Source of the DNA: Halogranum gelatinilyticum
GTDB lineage: Archaea; Halobacteriota; Halobacteria; Halobacteriales; Haloferacaceae
Assembly: GCF_900103715.1 (NCBI RefSeq)
Contig: NZ_FNHL01000001.1
Location: 1,187,796 to 1,251,795 of the forward strand
Reading direction: 5' to 3'
Length of the DNA: 64,000 nucleotides
A program made the translations under genes and the position numbers. The notes beneath the pieces were generated by a model. It saw nothing but the letters and a program-made list of their open reading frames with translations. It was not told where the DNA came from and ran no database searches. This document shows positions 34,882 to 42,690 of this stretch, piece by piece (within the stretch, counting starts at the first letter, position 1; each line of letters opens with the position of its first letter).

Positions 34882-36093
34882 ATGCGACTCGTGACCGTCG
34901 CGGTCGGCGTCCTCCTCCTCGGCAGCCTCCTCGGCGTCGCCTACCTAGGTGTCGGCGACGGAGGAGCGGAGCTGTCCGAGGAGTGGGTGAGCGACACCGA
35001 GCGGAACGTCCGCGCGAACCACCACTCGGTCGCCGTCGCCGACGGCCGCGTCTACGCGCCGGTGAGTGCCGAGTCCCGGAGTACGGGCTGCGCGCTCGTC
35101 GCGCTCGACGCCAGCGACGGCTCGACCGACTGGAGCTACGGCGTCGCGGCGGCGAACTGCACCATCCACGCCGTCGCCGACCCGACGGTCGCCGATTACG
35201 ATGCCGACGAAACCAACGAGGTCCTCGCGGCGACGACGGAGAACGAACTCGCCGCGTTCGTCCCCGAGACGGGAGAGAAGGAGTTCGCGAAGGAACTCAC
35301 GAAGTACGGCTACACCAAGCCGCTCGTCGCCGACCTCGCGCCAGCCGAGGGACGCGAGCTGATCGTCGCCGACTCCGGCGGCGTCGTTTTCGTCGTCGAC
35401 AGTGCCGGTGAGACCGTCTGGAGCCACGACCTCGACGCCTTCGTCTGGGCACAGCCGGCGGTCGCCGACTTCGACGCCGACGGCGACCCCGAGTTGGTCG
35501 TCGCTGGCGACGACGGGAACGTGACGCTGTTCGATGCTGACGGAGCCGTCGAGTGGCAGCGGAACGTCGGTGGGTCGATAACGTGGGGGACGACCGGCGA
35601 TATCGACAACGACGCCGCTCGCGAAACGGTCGTCGCGACGAGCCGAGGCGACGTCGTCGCGCTCGACGGGAGCGGGAGCGAGGAGTGGCGGCTGAACGTC
35701 GGCCGCTTCGCCGCGGTCGAGGCGGTGGCCGACACCGACGATGACGGCCGACAGGAACTCTACGTGACCGCCCGCGACGGCGCGCTTCGCCGGGTCGACG
35801 CCGCGACCGGCGAGGTCGTCTGGGCGACCGACCTCACGGCCGAGTCGGTCCAGATGATGCCGCCGCCGGTCGTCGGCGACGTCGACGGCGACGGTGACCC
35901 CGAGCTGGTCGTCGCTGGCAACGACGGCACCGTCTCGGTCGTCTCGCCCGAAGGCGAGGTACGGGCGACCTACAGCCGCGATGTGCCGGTCTTCGCACGG
36001 CCGACGCTCGCGGACCTCGACGGCGACGGCGACGACGAGGCACTTGTCATGTACGCCGACGGTCGGGTCGTCGCGCTGGACTACGACGAGTAG
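34882..36093 (+). CDS. FG-GAP/PQQ-like beta-propeller protein, signal-anchored
   Basis: 403 residues. An N-terminal hydrophobic segment (TVAVGVLLLGSLLGVAYLG) anchors or exports it. The rest is a propeller with calcium-binding-type loops repeated along the chain: DYDADETNEVLA, DFDADGDPELVVAG, DIDNDAARETVVA, DTDDDGRQELYV, DVDGDGDPELVVAG, DLDGDGDDEALV. It lies 46 bases after the membrane paralogue and is probably its operon partner. No catalytic residues seen; perhaps a surface scaffold or binding protein. Confidence 0.87.
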   Translation: MRLVTVAVGVLLLGSLLGVAYLGVGDGGAELSEEWVSDTERNVRANHHSVAVADGRVYAPVSAESRSTGCALVALDASDGSTDWSYGVAAANCTIHAVADPTVADYDADETNEVLAATTENELAAFVPETGEKEFAKELTKYGYTKPLVADLAPAEGRELIVADSGGVVFVVDSAGETVWSHDLDAFVWAQPAVADFDADGDPELVVAGDDGNVTLFDADGAVEWQRNVGGSITWGTTGDIDNDAARETVVATSRGDVVALDGSGSEEWRLNVGRFAAVEAVADTDDDGRQELYVTARDGALRRVDAATGEVVWATDLTAESVQMMPPPVVGDVDGDGDPELVVAGNDGTVSVVSPEGEVRATYSRDVPVFARPTLADLDGDGDDEALVMYADGRVVALDYDE

Positions 36094-36188
36094 GAAGAGG
36101 CGAACAGGCAGGGGACGGCCGCCGACGGCAAACCGAGTGCTGTCGGCGTCCACGAGTCGGTCTCCTGCACGACCGCTGGCCGACCCGT

Positions 36189-36240
36189 GGCGAGGTTCAG
36201 ACCATGCGGTCGGCTGGTCCCGTTTTCGTACTTGAACCCT
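36189..36240 (-). repeat. Intergenic hairpin element, copy B
   Basis: On the minus strand this reads GGTTCAAGTACGAAAACGG, then GACCA, loop GCCGACCGCA, TGGTC and TGAACC. The inner stem GACCA/TGGTC is perfect, and GGTTCA/TGAACC can form an outer six-pair stem with a bulge. Core identity with copy A at 2307-2358 (plus strand) includes AACGGGACCAGCC and CATGGTCTGA. It lies in a 162-base gap between convergent stops (36093 and 36256). Confidence 0.6.
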
Positions 36241-36255
36241 CGGCAGAATGGGTGA

Positions 36256-37533
36256 TTACTCGCCCGTCGGTGTCGGGAAGCTCCGAATCCGGCGCGGCGG
36301 GACGAGGAAGTTGCCGCGGCGACGGACGAAGATGTACTCCAAGATACCGTTGTTCACCCGCTGGCGGATGGCTGGGTTGTCAGTGAGGTCGGTCCCGTTC
36401 ATCGCCTCTCTGACCTCCTCGAACACCGAAATACCCGTCTGCAGCGAGGGGAAGTGGAGGCTCGCCACGTCGTCGTCGGTCGACTCGAAATGTCGTCGCA
36501 GCACGCGGACGTTTCCGTCGGCGTCACGGTTGCCGCGGGCGGCCTTCTGGGCGTGGCCGACGCGGCCGTACTCGCTGGCCTGCTCGCGGATTGTCTCGAC
36601 GATCTCGGGCGTGAGCCCGCTGTCGTCGCCAAGGTTCTCGCCGACGCCCTCGACCATGCCCTCCGCGGCGTGGGTGGGTGAGAACATCTCGGCGACGCGC
36701 TCGTCGAAGTCCTGCTCCTCGTACCAGTCGGCGAGCCGCTGGCGGATGTTGGCGACGTGTTTCGTCGTTCCCCCGGCGAACGGGCCGTCGTCGATGGTGA
36801 CGTAGTCCTCACTCGCCTGATTCTTCGCGAACCCGGCTTTGAAGCCCATAAACAGCGGCGACGCCTCGGGGACGGGCCGCGAGTCGGGAATCCCCTCCAC
36901 GTCCTGTCGCTCGGCGGGCATCCCCGCGCCGACGAAGCCGGTCCGCCGGGAAGCGACCGTCACGACATCCGTGAGGGCCGTCTCCACGGTGACCGTGTTG
37001 GCCGTGTCGCGCTCGCCGGTCAGAGCCTGCTCGGCTTCGAGCAGGGCGTCGGCGCGGTCCGAACCGAGATGCAGCAGGGCGTCCTGTCGGTCGAACTGCG
37101 GGTCCTCGAACGGCGCGAGTGCTCGTGGTTCCGGGAGGTCGATACCGTCGGGGAGTGGCTCCTCGAACCGGTCGAAGTACGCGGGCGAGTAGCCGATGGA
37201 GTAGATGACTCCCTCGTGGCTCCGCTCGTAGGCACGGTCGAGCGTCGTCAATGCCGATTCGAGTGTCTCTCGGTCCTCGGCGGTCGGCGTGCCGTCGTGG
37301 TCCAGATTCAGGTAGAGGAGCAGCTGATGTCGCGGGCCGTCGACGTTGCCGTACTCGTCGGCTCGCAGGTAGTCGTTCCAGGCGTGTTGACGCTCCGGCA
37401 GCGACTCGGGGTCGTCGGTCCCCGTCGGCACCGGCTCGTCGGCGCGGTCCATGCAGGCCGCGAGGGCACTCGCGCCGCCGAGGGCGACGGCTGCCTTCAT
37501 GACGTCCCGTCGTGTGGACGGCCTGTCGAACAT
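36256..37533 (-). CDS. Tat-exported DyP-peroxidase-like lipoprotein lacking the catalytic Asp
   Basis: 425 residues from ATG 37533. Signal STRRDVMKAAVALGG with lipobox LAAC. The fold matches dye-decolourising peroxidases of the EfeB type: DALLHLGSD, SRRTGFVGAGMP, GGTTKHVANIRQRLADW (residues 254-270), GHAQKAARG with candidate heme ligand His327, LRRHF, and the ending RRRGNFLVPP. In DyP enzymes the distal loop reads G-x-x-D-G; here it is GFKAG (230-234), Asp replaced by Ala. It may bind heme but use another chemistry. In bacteria EfeB works with iron uptake proteins; here it lies between two P19-like genes. Confidence 0.85.
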   Translation of the reverse strand: MFDRPSTRRDVMKAAVALGGASALAACMDRADEPVPTGTDDPESLPERQHAWNDYLRADEYGNVDGPRHQLLLYLNLDHDGTPTAEDRETLESALTTLDRAYERSHEGVIYSIGYSPAYFDRFEEPLPDGIDLPEPRALAPFEDPQFDRQDALLHLGSDRADALLEAEQALTGERDTANTVTVETALTDVVTVASRRTGFVGAGMPAERQDVEGIPDSRPVPEASPLFMGFKAGFAKNQASEDYVTIDDGPFAGGTTKHVANIRQRLADWYEEQDFDERVAEMFSPTHAAEGMVEGVGENLGDDSGLTPEIVETIREQASEYGRVGHAQKAARGNRDADGNVRVLRRHFESTDDDVASLHFPSLQTGISVFEEVREAMNGTDLTDNPAIRQRVNNGILEYIFVRRRGNFLVPPRRIRSFPTPTGE

Positions 37534-37724
37534 GGATTCGCTAGGCCCGTGAGCGGTTAAGGGGTTCTGGTCCGCCGTTCGAATCGTGGGTCGGATTCGC
37601 ACTGTTTCGGGCGGGTTTCGAGAGCCACACCAATCGACATTTGAGCATCGACCCACTAGACGCGTTCAATGAACAGTCGGTCTACCGCACTCGACGCGTC
37701 CCCGCTGGCAGGAGGTGTCCGCCC

Positions 37725-38057
37725 GTGACGGTCCTCGCTCCGGCACACGTCGTCACCACGGTAAGCCCGATGCTCGTCGTCGCAGTGACGCTCGCCGGGC
37801 TCGGCTCCGCCGTCGTCGCCGGGCTCGGTCTCGCCGCGTTCGTCCAGCGACGCTCGGGTTCGTATCTCCTCGTCGCCCTCGCGCTCTCGGCACTGCTCGC
37901 CCGGAGTGCCGTCGCGGTCCTGACGATGGGCGGCGTGATGCCCTTCGAGTTCCACCACACCGCCGAACACACGCTCGACTTCGTGCTCGTCGCGCTCATG
38001 CTCGCCGCCGTCTACTACGCCCGCCGGGTCGAACGCGCCGCGGGGGCGAACCGATGA
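37725..38057 (+). CDS. Small membrane protein coupled to a winged-helix regulator
   Basis: 110 residues from GTG 37725, which has a GGAGG ribosome-binding site nine bases upstream, one of few in this window; a longer start at 37641 is unlikely. Three to four membrane helices, with a His/Glu cluster (FEFHHTAEHTLDF) in the last one that could bind metal or heme. Its stop overlaps the next start as ATGA. Resembles the orphan membrane protein at 10700. Confidence 0.78.
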   Translation: MTVLAPAHVVTTVSPMLVVAVTLAGLGSAVVAGLGLAAFVQRRSGSYLLVALALSALLARSAVAVLTMGGVMPFEFHHTAEHTLDFVLVALMLAAVYYARRVERAAGANR

Positions 38058-38569
38058 GTTCGACCCGCACGCGCATCGCGGCCCACGTCCGCGACAATCC
38101 CGGCGTCCACTTCAACGAACTCGTCAGGACCACCGACTTCGCGCCCGGCCAGGTCCAGTACCATCTCCGGCGGCTCATCGGCGAGGAGACCGTCGCGGCC
38201 GAGGAACTCTACGGCCGCACCCACTACTTCCCGCCGACGTTCGACGACTGGGAACGCGGGACGCTCGCGCTCGTCCGCAGAGAGACCGCACGCGACGTCA
38301 TCGGCTATCTGCTCGAACACGGCCCGACGGACCCGACGACCGTCGCCGACGGGGTCGGTGTCGCCCGCAGCACGCTGGAGTGGCATCTCGACCACCTCGT
38401 CGAGCAGGACGTCGCGCGGAAAGAGCGCGACTCGCGCAACCGCGTGACGCTCGTCCTCGTCGACCCCGAGGCGACGGCCGAACTCCTCGCGGCCGTCTCG
38501 CCCTCGCTGCCCGACCGCTTCGTCGACCGCTTCACCCGTCTCGTCGACGACCTCCTCTCGCCCGAGTGA
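38054..38569 (+). CDS. Double winged-helix transcriptional regulator
   Basis: 171 residues with two winged helices: first IAAHVRDNPGVHFNELVR and QVQYHLRRLIGEE, second VIGYLLEHGPTDPTTVAD and STLEWHLDHLVEQD. Typical of archaeal regulators paired with a membrane protein. Overlap of four bases (ATGA) with the upstream membrane gene implies translational coupling and a sensor-regulator pair. Likely target is the P19-like gene 67 bases downstream and perhaps the DyP-like gene (inference). Confidence 0.87.
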   Translation: MSSTRTRIAAHVRDNPGVHFNELVRTTDFAPGQVQYHLRRLIGEETVAAEELYGRTHYFPPTFDDWERGTLALVRRETARDVIGYLLEHGPTDPTTVADGVGVARSTLEWHLDHLVEQDVARKERDSRNRVTLVLVDPEATAELLAAVSPSLPDRFVDRFTRLVDDLLSPE

Positions 38570-38636
38570 GCCGAAGCCCCTCGCTTCGACGGCCGTACCA
38601 GAACCCGTAACCTCCCGACTTCCCTACGCTCCAGTA

Positions 38637-39701
38637 ATGCAACGACGTACGTTCCTCGGCGCGGCCGGTCTCGGTCTCGCCACCTCGCTCTCCGGCTGTT
38701 CGACCGTCGCGAGCCTGTTCGAGACGACGAACAGCGGCGAGCCGCCGCTCGTCGCCGACCGCCCGGACGCCATCTACATCCCGACGCACCAAGAGGGGAT
38801 GCAGATGGTCGGCATGGGCGAGGCGGGCGACCTCCGCGTCGGCCTCATGTACAGCTACGCCCACCGCTTTTGGGTCGTCGAGAACGAGGGTGGCGAGTGG
38901 ACCTCCGTCGAGATTCCGCTGGAAGCCGACGACTCGATCCATCTGATGGCCATCGTCTGGGAACCCGAGACGGGCGTCGTCGTCCCCTCGACGGACGTCA
39001 CCGTCGAGCTTGAGAACGACGAGGGGCTGGTCTACCAGGAGGTCGTCTACCCCATGTTCTCCCAGCGAATGGGCGTCCACTACGGCGACAACGTCCCGCT
39101 CCCCGGCGACGACATCTTCACCGCCCGCGTCACCGTCGCCGGACTCCCGTTCGCGCGGTTCGGCTCCTTCGAGGGCCGCTTCGAGGAGGCTGTCACGGCC
39201 GAAATCCAGTTCGACTACCGCCAGGGCCAGCGCGACAACATCCCGTACGAACTGCTCGAAGACCGACAGGGCGAACGCGCCGCACTCCGCCGGATGGACA
39301 TGGCGATGCCGCAGGGGGTCGCCCCCGAATCGCTTCCCGGCGAACCCATCGGCGAGGGCCGCAGTCCGAACGAGGACGTCACCTTCCGCGTGCAGGTCGC
39401 CACCGACGACCGCTTCGGCGACCGACCCTACCTGCTCGTCTCCCCGGCGACCCGGTACAACCGCTATCTCGTCCCTGGAATGTCGCTGTCGGCGACGGTC
39501 GAACGCGACGGCGAGACGGCCTTCGAGGGTGAACTCGCTCCCGGTCTCGACCCCGAGGCGGGACTCCACTACGGCGCGCCGGTCGACGGACTCGGTGCCG
39601 ACGACACCGTGACCGTCTCCGTCGAGCTTCCCCCGCAAATCGCCCGCCACGAGGGCTACGAGACGGCCTTCTACGACATGGGTGACGTGACCATCGACTG
39701 A
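38637..39701 (+). CDS. Tat lipoprotein with duplicated P19/Tpd-like metal-binding domains (paralogue B)
   Basis: 354 residues. Signal MQRRTFLGAAGLG and lipobox LSGC. Domain 1: YIPTHQEGMQMVG, SIHLMAIVWEPETG, YPMFSQRMGVHYGDN (His149). Domain 2: LVPGMSLSATVERDG and AGLHYGAPVDG (His311). Both paralogues share DRPDA[VI]Y[LI]P and SY..HRFW near residue 75. Compared with A it has an extra Met-rich stretch (GMQMVGMG). Expected to bind Fe or Cu on the cell surface. It follows the regulator pair in the same direction. Confidence 0.85.
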   Translation: MQRRTFLGAAGLGLATSLSGCSTVASLFETTNSGEPPLVADRPDAIYIPTHQEGMQMVGMGEAGDLRVGLMYSYAHRFWVVENEGGEWTSVEIPLEADDSIHLMAIVWEPETGVVVPSTDVTVELENDEGLVYQEVVYPMFSQRMGVHYGDNVPLPGDDIFTARVTVAGLPFARFGSFEGRFEEAVTAEIQFDYRQGQRDNIPYELLEDRQGERAALRRMDMAMPQGVAPESLPGEPIGEGRSPNEDVTFRVQVATDDRFGDRPYLLVSPATRYNRYLVPGMSLSATVERDGETAFEGELAPGLDPEAGLHYGAPVDGLGADDTVTVSVELPPQIARHEGYETAFYDMGDVTID

Positions 39702-39749
39702 TTCTAGCGCGCCAGAACCCCTTTGTCGCGCCGCCGTCCACTCTCGTCC

Positions 39750-39956
39750 ATGCGCGGCCCGCTCCGTGCCCTTTGGAACAGTCCACTCCTCGGTCGCTAC
39801 CTTCGGTTCCGGCTCGCGCTCCTGATCGCTCTCCCGCTGGCCGCGCTCGGTGCGGCCGTCGCCTTCACTGTCGGCGGTCTCGCGGGTATCCTCCTCCTCT
39901 CAGTGCTCGTCTTTCTCGGGTTGGTCGGCCTCGCCGTGCTCGTCGCCGTCCGGTGA
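39750..39956 (+). CDS. Small membrane protein, 68 residues
   Basis: Starts at ATG 39750 (MRGPLRALWNSPLLGRYLRF) with a basic amphipathic N-terminus, then two tightly spaced hydrophobic helices. Unknown function. Lies 48 bases after the P19-like gene. Confidence 0.6.
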   Translation: MRGPLRALWNSPLLGRYLRFRLALLIALPLAALGAAVAFTVGGLAGILLLSVLVFLGLVGLAVLVAVR

Positions 39957-40035
39957 CCCCTCGGCTCCCCGTCAGCGCGTCGCGGAACCGACAGAAGACG
40001 CCAGGGATTTGTCCCCGCCACTCCTTCGTCCAGTC

Positions 40036-41277
40036 ATGGGTTCCCAGCGACGAGACCGGGTCGTGCTGGCGACTGCCGTCTGGGCGGTCCTCGTCTCGCA
40101 GGTCCTCCTCTACCCGGGCATCGCGGACCTCGTCGTCGCCCTCGGAGCCGAGGGCGACCCCTCCGGCGTCGGCATCGCCAGCCTCGACGCCGGGATGTAC
40201 TTCCTCGTCGCCGAGTTCGCCGCTTTCGTGCTCTTTGCACCGGTCTGGGGCGCGCTCAGCGACTCGCTCGGTAAGCGCGTCCCGCTAGTCGTCGTGGGCG
40301 CGCTCGGCGGCGCGGCGGCCTACCTCACCCTCGCACTCGGCCCCTCGCTCGGCGTCTCCTTCCCCGTCGCACTCGCGATTCGCGCCGTCGGCGGAGCGTT
40401 CACCATCGGGGCGTTCTCGCTCGCCATCTCCATGCTCTCGGACCTCTCCGGCGGGCACGGCCGCAACATGGGCGCGGCGGGCATCGCCATCGGCCTCGGG
40501 GCCGCGCTCGGGTCTGTCGTCGGCGGCCAACTCACCGTCGTCGACCCGCTCGCACCCGTCGTCGCCGCCGCGGGCGTCCTCGTCGTCGTCGCGGTACTCC
40601 TCGCGACCGTCACCGACCGTGCGCAGGAGGCCGACGACGGCGACGCCGATGTCGGCAGTGCACTCGCGAAACTCACCGACCGGCCCGCACTGCTCGTCCC
40701 CTTCGCCTTCGGCTTCATCGACCGCATGACGGCCGGCTTCTTCGCGCTCGTCGGCGTCTACTACTTCCGGGTGACCTTCGGCCTCGACGCCGCCGGCGCG
40801 GGGCTGCTGCTCGCGGCGTTCTTCCTCCCCTTCGCGCTGTTTCAGTATCCCGCGGGTATCGTCTCGGACCGCGTGGGCCGGTTCCTGCCGGTCGTCGTGG
40901 GGTCGCTCTGCTACGGCGTCACCATCGTCGCCGTCGTCTTCGCGCCCACCCCGCTCCTCGCGGCGGGCGTGATGGTCCTCGTCGGCGTCGCCGGCGCACT
41001 CGTGGCTCCGGCGACGATGGCGCTGGTGACGGACGTCGTCGCACCGGACGAACGCGGCGCGGCGCTCGGGGCATTCAACGTCTTCGGGAGTCTCGGCTTC
41101 CTGACGGGGTTCCTGCTCGGCGGGTTCGCCACGGAACTGGCGGGCTTCCTCCCCGCCTTCCTGCTCGTCGGCGGCGCGGAGATGGCGATCGCACTCGTCG
41201 CTGCCCGGGCAGTCAAACGGCTGTCGGCGAGGACGGTGGTCGGTGACTCGGTGTCGACGCCGACGGGTGACGACTGA
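40036..41277 (+). CDS. Major facilitator superfamily transporter
   Basis: 413 residues, twelve membrane helices in two halves. The loop 2-3 motif GALSDSLGKRVPLVVVG and its counterpart GIVSDRVGRFLPVVVG are intact. Resembles drug/metabolite efflux members; substrate unknown. Start at ATG 40036 gives a short cytoplasmic N-terminus with MGSQRRDR. Confidence 0.9.
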   Translation: MGSQRRDRVVLATAVWAVLVSQVLLYPGIADLVVALGAEGDPSGVGIASLDAGMYFLVAEFAAFVLFAPVWGALSDSLGKRVPLVVVGALGGAAAYLTLALGPSLGVSFPVALAIRAVGGAFTIGAFSLAISMLSDLSGGHGRNMGAAGIAIGLGAALGSVVGGQLTVVDPLAPVVAAAGVLVVVAVLLATVTDRAQEADDGDADVGSALAKLTDRPALLVPFAFGFIDRMTAGFFALVGVYYFRVTFGLDAAGAGLLLAAFFLPFALFQYPAGIVSDRVGRFLPVVVGSLCYGVTIVAVVFAPTPLLAAGVMVLVGVAGALVAPATMALVTDVVAPDERGAALGAFNVFGSLGFLTGFLLGGFATELAGFLPAFLLVGGAEMAIALVAARAVKRLSARTVVGDSVSTPTGDD

Positions 41278-41338
41278 GACGACACGTCTCGAACAGTTAT
41301 GTCGTCGAGGTGAATAGTGTGCGTCATGGGTCCCTCCA

Positions 41339-41539
41339 ATGACTGACGAGCAGTCCGTCGAGACGGCGAGCATCGAGCGTGGTCTCCTCTTCGTTGTCGG
41401 AATGGCTCTCGTCGCGAGCGGCGTCGCGCAGTTGCTGGGGCTCGTCACGATTACGTTGCCGCCGGAAGCCTCTCTCGTGGTCGGAACGGCGATGTTCGGA
41501 TACGGCGTGTGGAAATCGACGCGGTCCTCCGAAGACTGA
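41339..41539 (+). CDS. Small two-helix membrane protein
   Basis: 66 residues: charged N-terminus (MTDEQSVETASIERG), two hydrophobic helices separated by TITLPPEAS, and an acidic end. No family recognised. Convergent with the aldo-keto reductase. Confidence 0.6.
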   Translation: MTDEQSVETASIERGLLFVVGMALVASGVAQLLGLVTITLPPEASLVVGTAMFGYGVWKSTRSSED

Positions 41540-41565
41540 GGGGCGAGGGGCGTCGTCGTGTCGAG

Positions 41566-42540
41566 CTACTCGTGGCCCGACACCCGCACGGGCTGGTACG
41601 GCTCTTCTAGATACTCCATGTCGCTCGACGAGAGTTTGATGTCGAGTGCCTCCACGGCGTCCTCCAGATGCTCGATGCTCGTCGTGCCGACGATGGGCGC
41701 GTCCACGGTGTCCTTGTGGAACAGCCACGCCAGCCCGATCTGGGCCATCTTGACGCCCTTCTCGTCGGCGAGTTCCTGCACGTGCTCGTTGACGTCTGGG
41801 CCGCCGCCTTCGAGGTAGGGATGCTGACGCGCGTAGTCGTCGGACTTCCCACGGGTCGTCGCCTCCGACTCCTCGTGCGGCCGCGCGAGGTAGCCGCGGG
41901 CGAGCGGCGACCACGGGATGACGCCGACGTTCTCCTTCTCACAGAGCGGCAGCATCTCGCGTTCCTCCTCGCGGTAGAGCAGGTTGTAGTGGTTCTGCAT
42001 CGTGGCGAACCGGTCCAGCCCGAGGCTGTCGGCGGTGTGGAGTGCCTCCGCGAACTGGTGGGTCCACATCGAGGACGCGCCGAGATACCGTACCTTCCCG
42101 CGACGCACGGCGTCGTCGAGTGCGCGCATCGTCGTCTCGATGGGCGTATCGTAGTCCCAGCGGTGGGTCTGATAGAGGTCGATGGTGTCCATGCCCAACC
42201 GCTCGAGGGAGTCGTCGAGTGCCTGCTCGATGGCCTTCCGCGACAGCCCGCCCGAGTTCGGGTCGTCCTCGTTCATCTGGAAGAAGCCCTTGGTGGCGAC
42301 GACGGCCTCGTCGCGGCGGCCCTCCAGTGCCTTCCCGAGGACGCGCTCGGATTCGCCCATCGAGTACATGTTCGCCGTGTCGAAGAAGTTGATACCGAGG
42401 TCCATCGCGCGCTCGACGAGTTCGATGCCCTCCTCCTCGTCGAGCACCCAGTCGCGCCAGTCGCTCGTCCCGAAGCTCATGCAGCCGAGACAGATGCGCG
42501 AGACCTCCAGCCCGGTGTCACCGAGGGTGGTGTACTCCAT
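41566..42540 (-). CDS. Aldo-keto reductase
   Basis: 324 residues, TIM barrel. Catalytic tetrad: Asp in NFFDTANMY, Tyr in the same loop (ANMYSMGESE), Lys in AVVATKGFF, and His in YQTHRWDYDTP. Closest to the yajO/voltage-gated-K-channel-beta-like group acting on aldehydes or sugars with NADPH. The family start METTLGDTGLEV-like (MEYTTLGDTGLEVSRI) fits ATG 42540. Confidence 0.94.
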   Translation of the reverse strand: MEYTTLGDTGLEVSRICLGCMSFGTSDWRDWVLDEEEGIELVERAMDLGINFFDTANMYSMGESERVLGKALEGRRDEAVVATKGFFQMNEDDPNSGGLSRKAIEQALDDSLERLGMDTIDLYQTHRWDYDTPIETTMRALDDAVRRGKVRYLGASSMWTHQFAEALHTADSLGLDRFATMQNHYNLLYREEEREMLPLCEKENVGVIPWSPLARGYLARPHEESEATTRGKSDDYARQHPYLEGGGPDVNEHVQELADEKGVKMAQIGLAWLFHKDTVDAPIVGTTSIEHLEDAVEALDIKLSSSDMEYLEEPYQPVRVSGHE

Positions 42541-42639
42541 ACCCGCGAGTCGACGCCGAGTGACAAAAGCGTAGGCTCCGCGGAAGTACCACTCCGTCGC
42601 CCGCCGAGTTCAAGGCCGATCGTCGACCTGCCGAGCGTG

Positions 42640-42687
42640 ACACCGTCCGAGTGCAACACCGCCCGAGTGCGACGCCGTCCGAGTGCA
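42640..42687. repeat. 16-bp tandem repeat, three copies
   Basis: ACACCGTCCGAGTGCA, ACACCGCCCGAGTGCG and ACGCCGTCCGAGTGCA follow each other without gap between the aldo-keto reductase promoter region and the stop of the next gene. It is the only uninterrupted noncoding minisatellite in the window. Confidence 0.85.
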
Positions 42688-42690
42688 ACG

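Noticed and set aside
36189..36240. Possible tRNA (GGTTCAAG resembles a T-arm)
   Set aside because: No acceptor, D-arm or anticodon arm can be built; instead it forms a simple nested hairpin shared with 2307-2358.
42640..42687. CRISPR-like array
   Set aside because: Units are contiguous with no spacers, and no cas genes are present.
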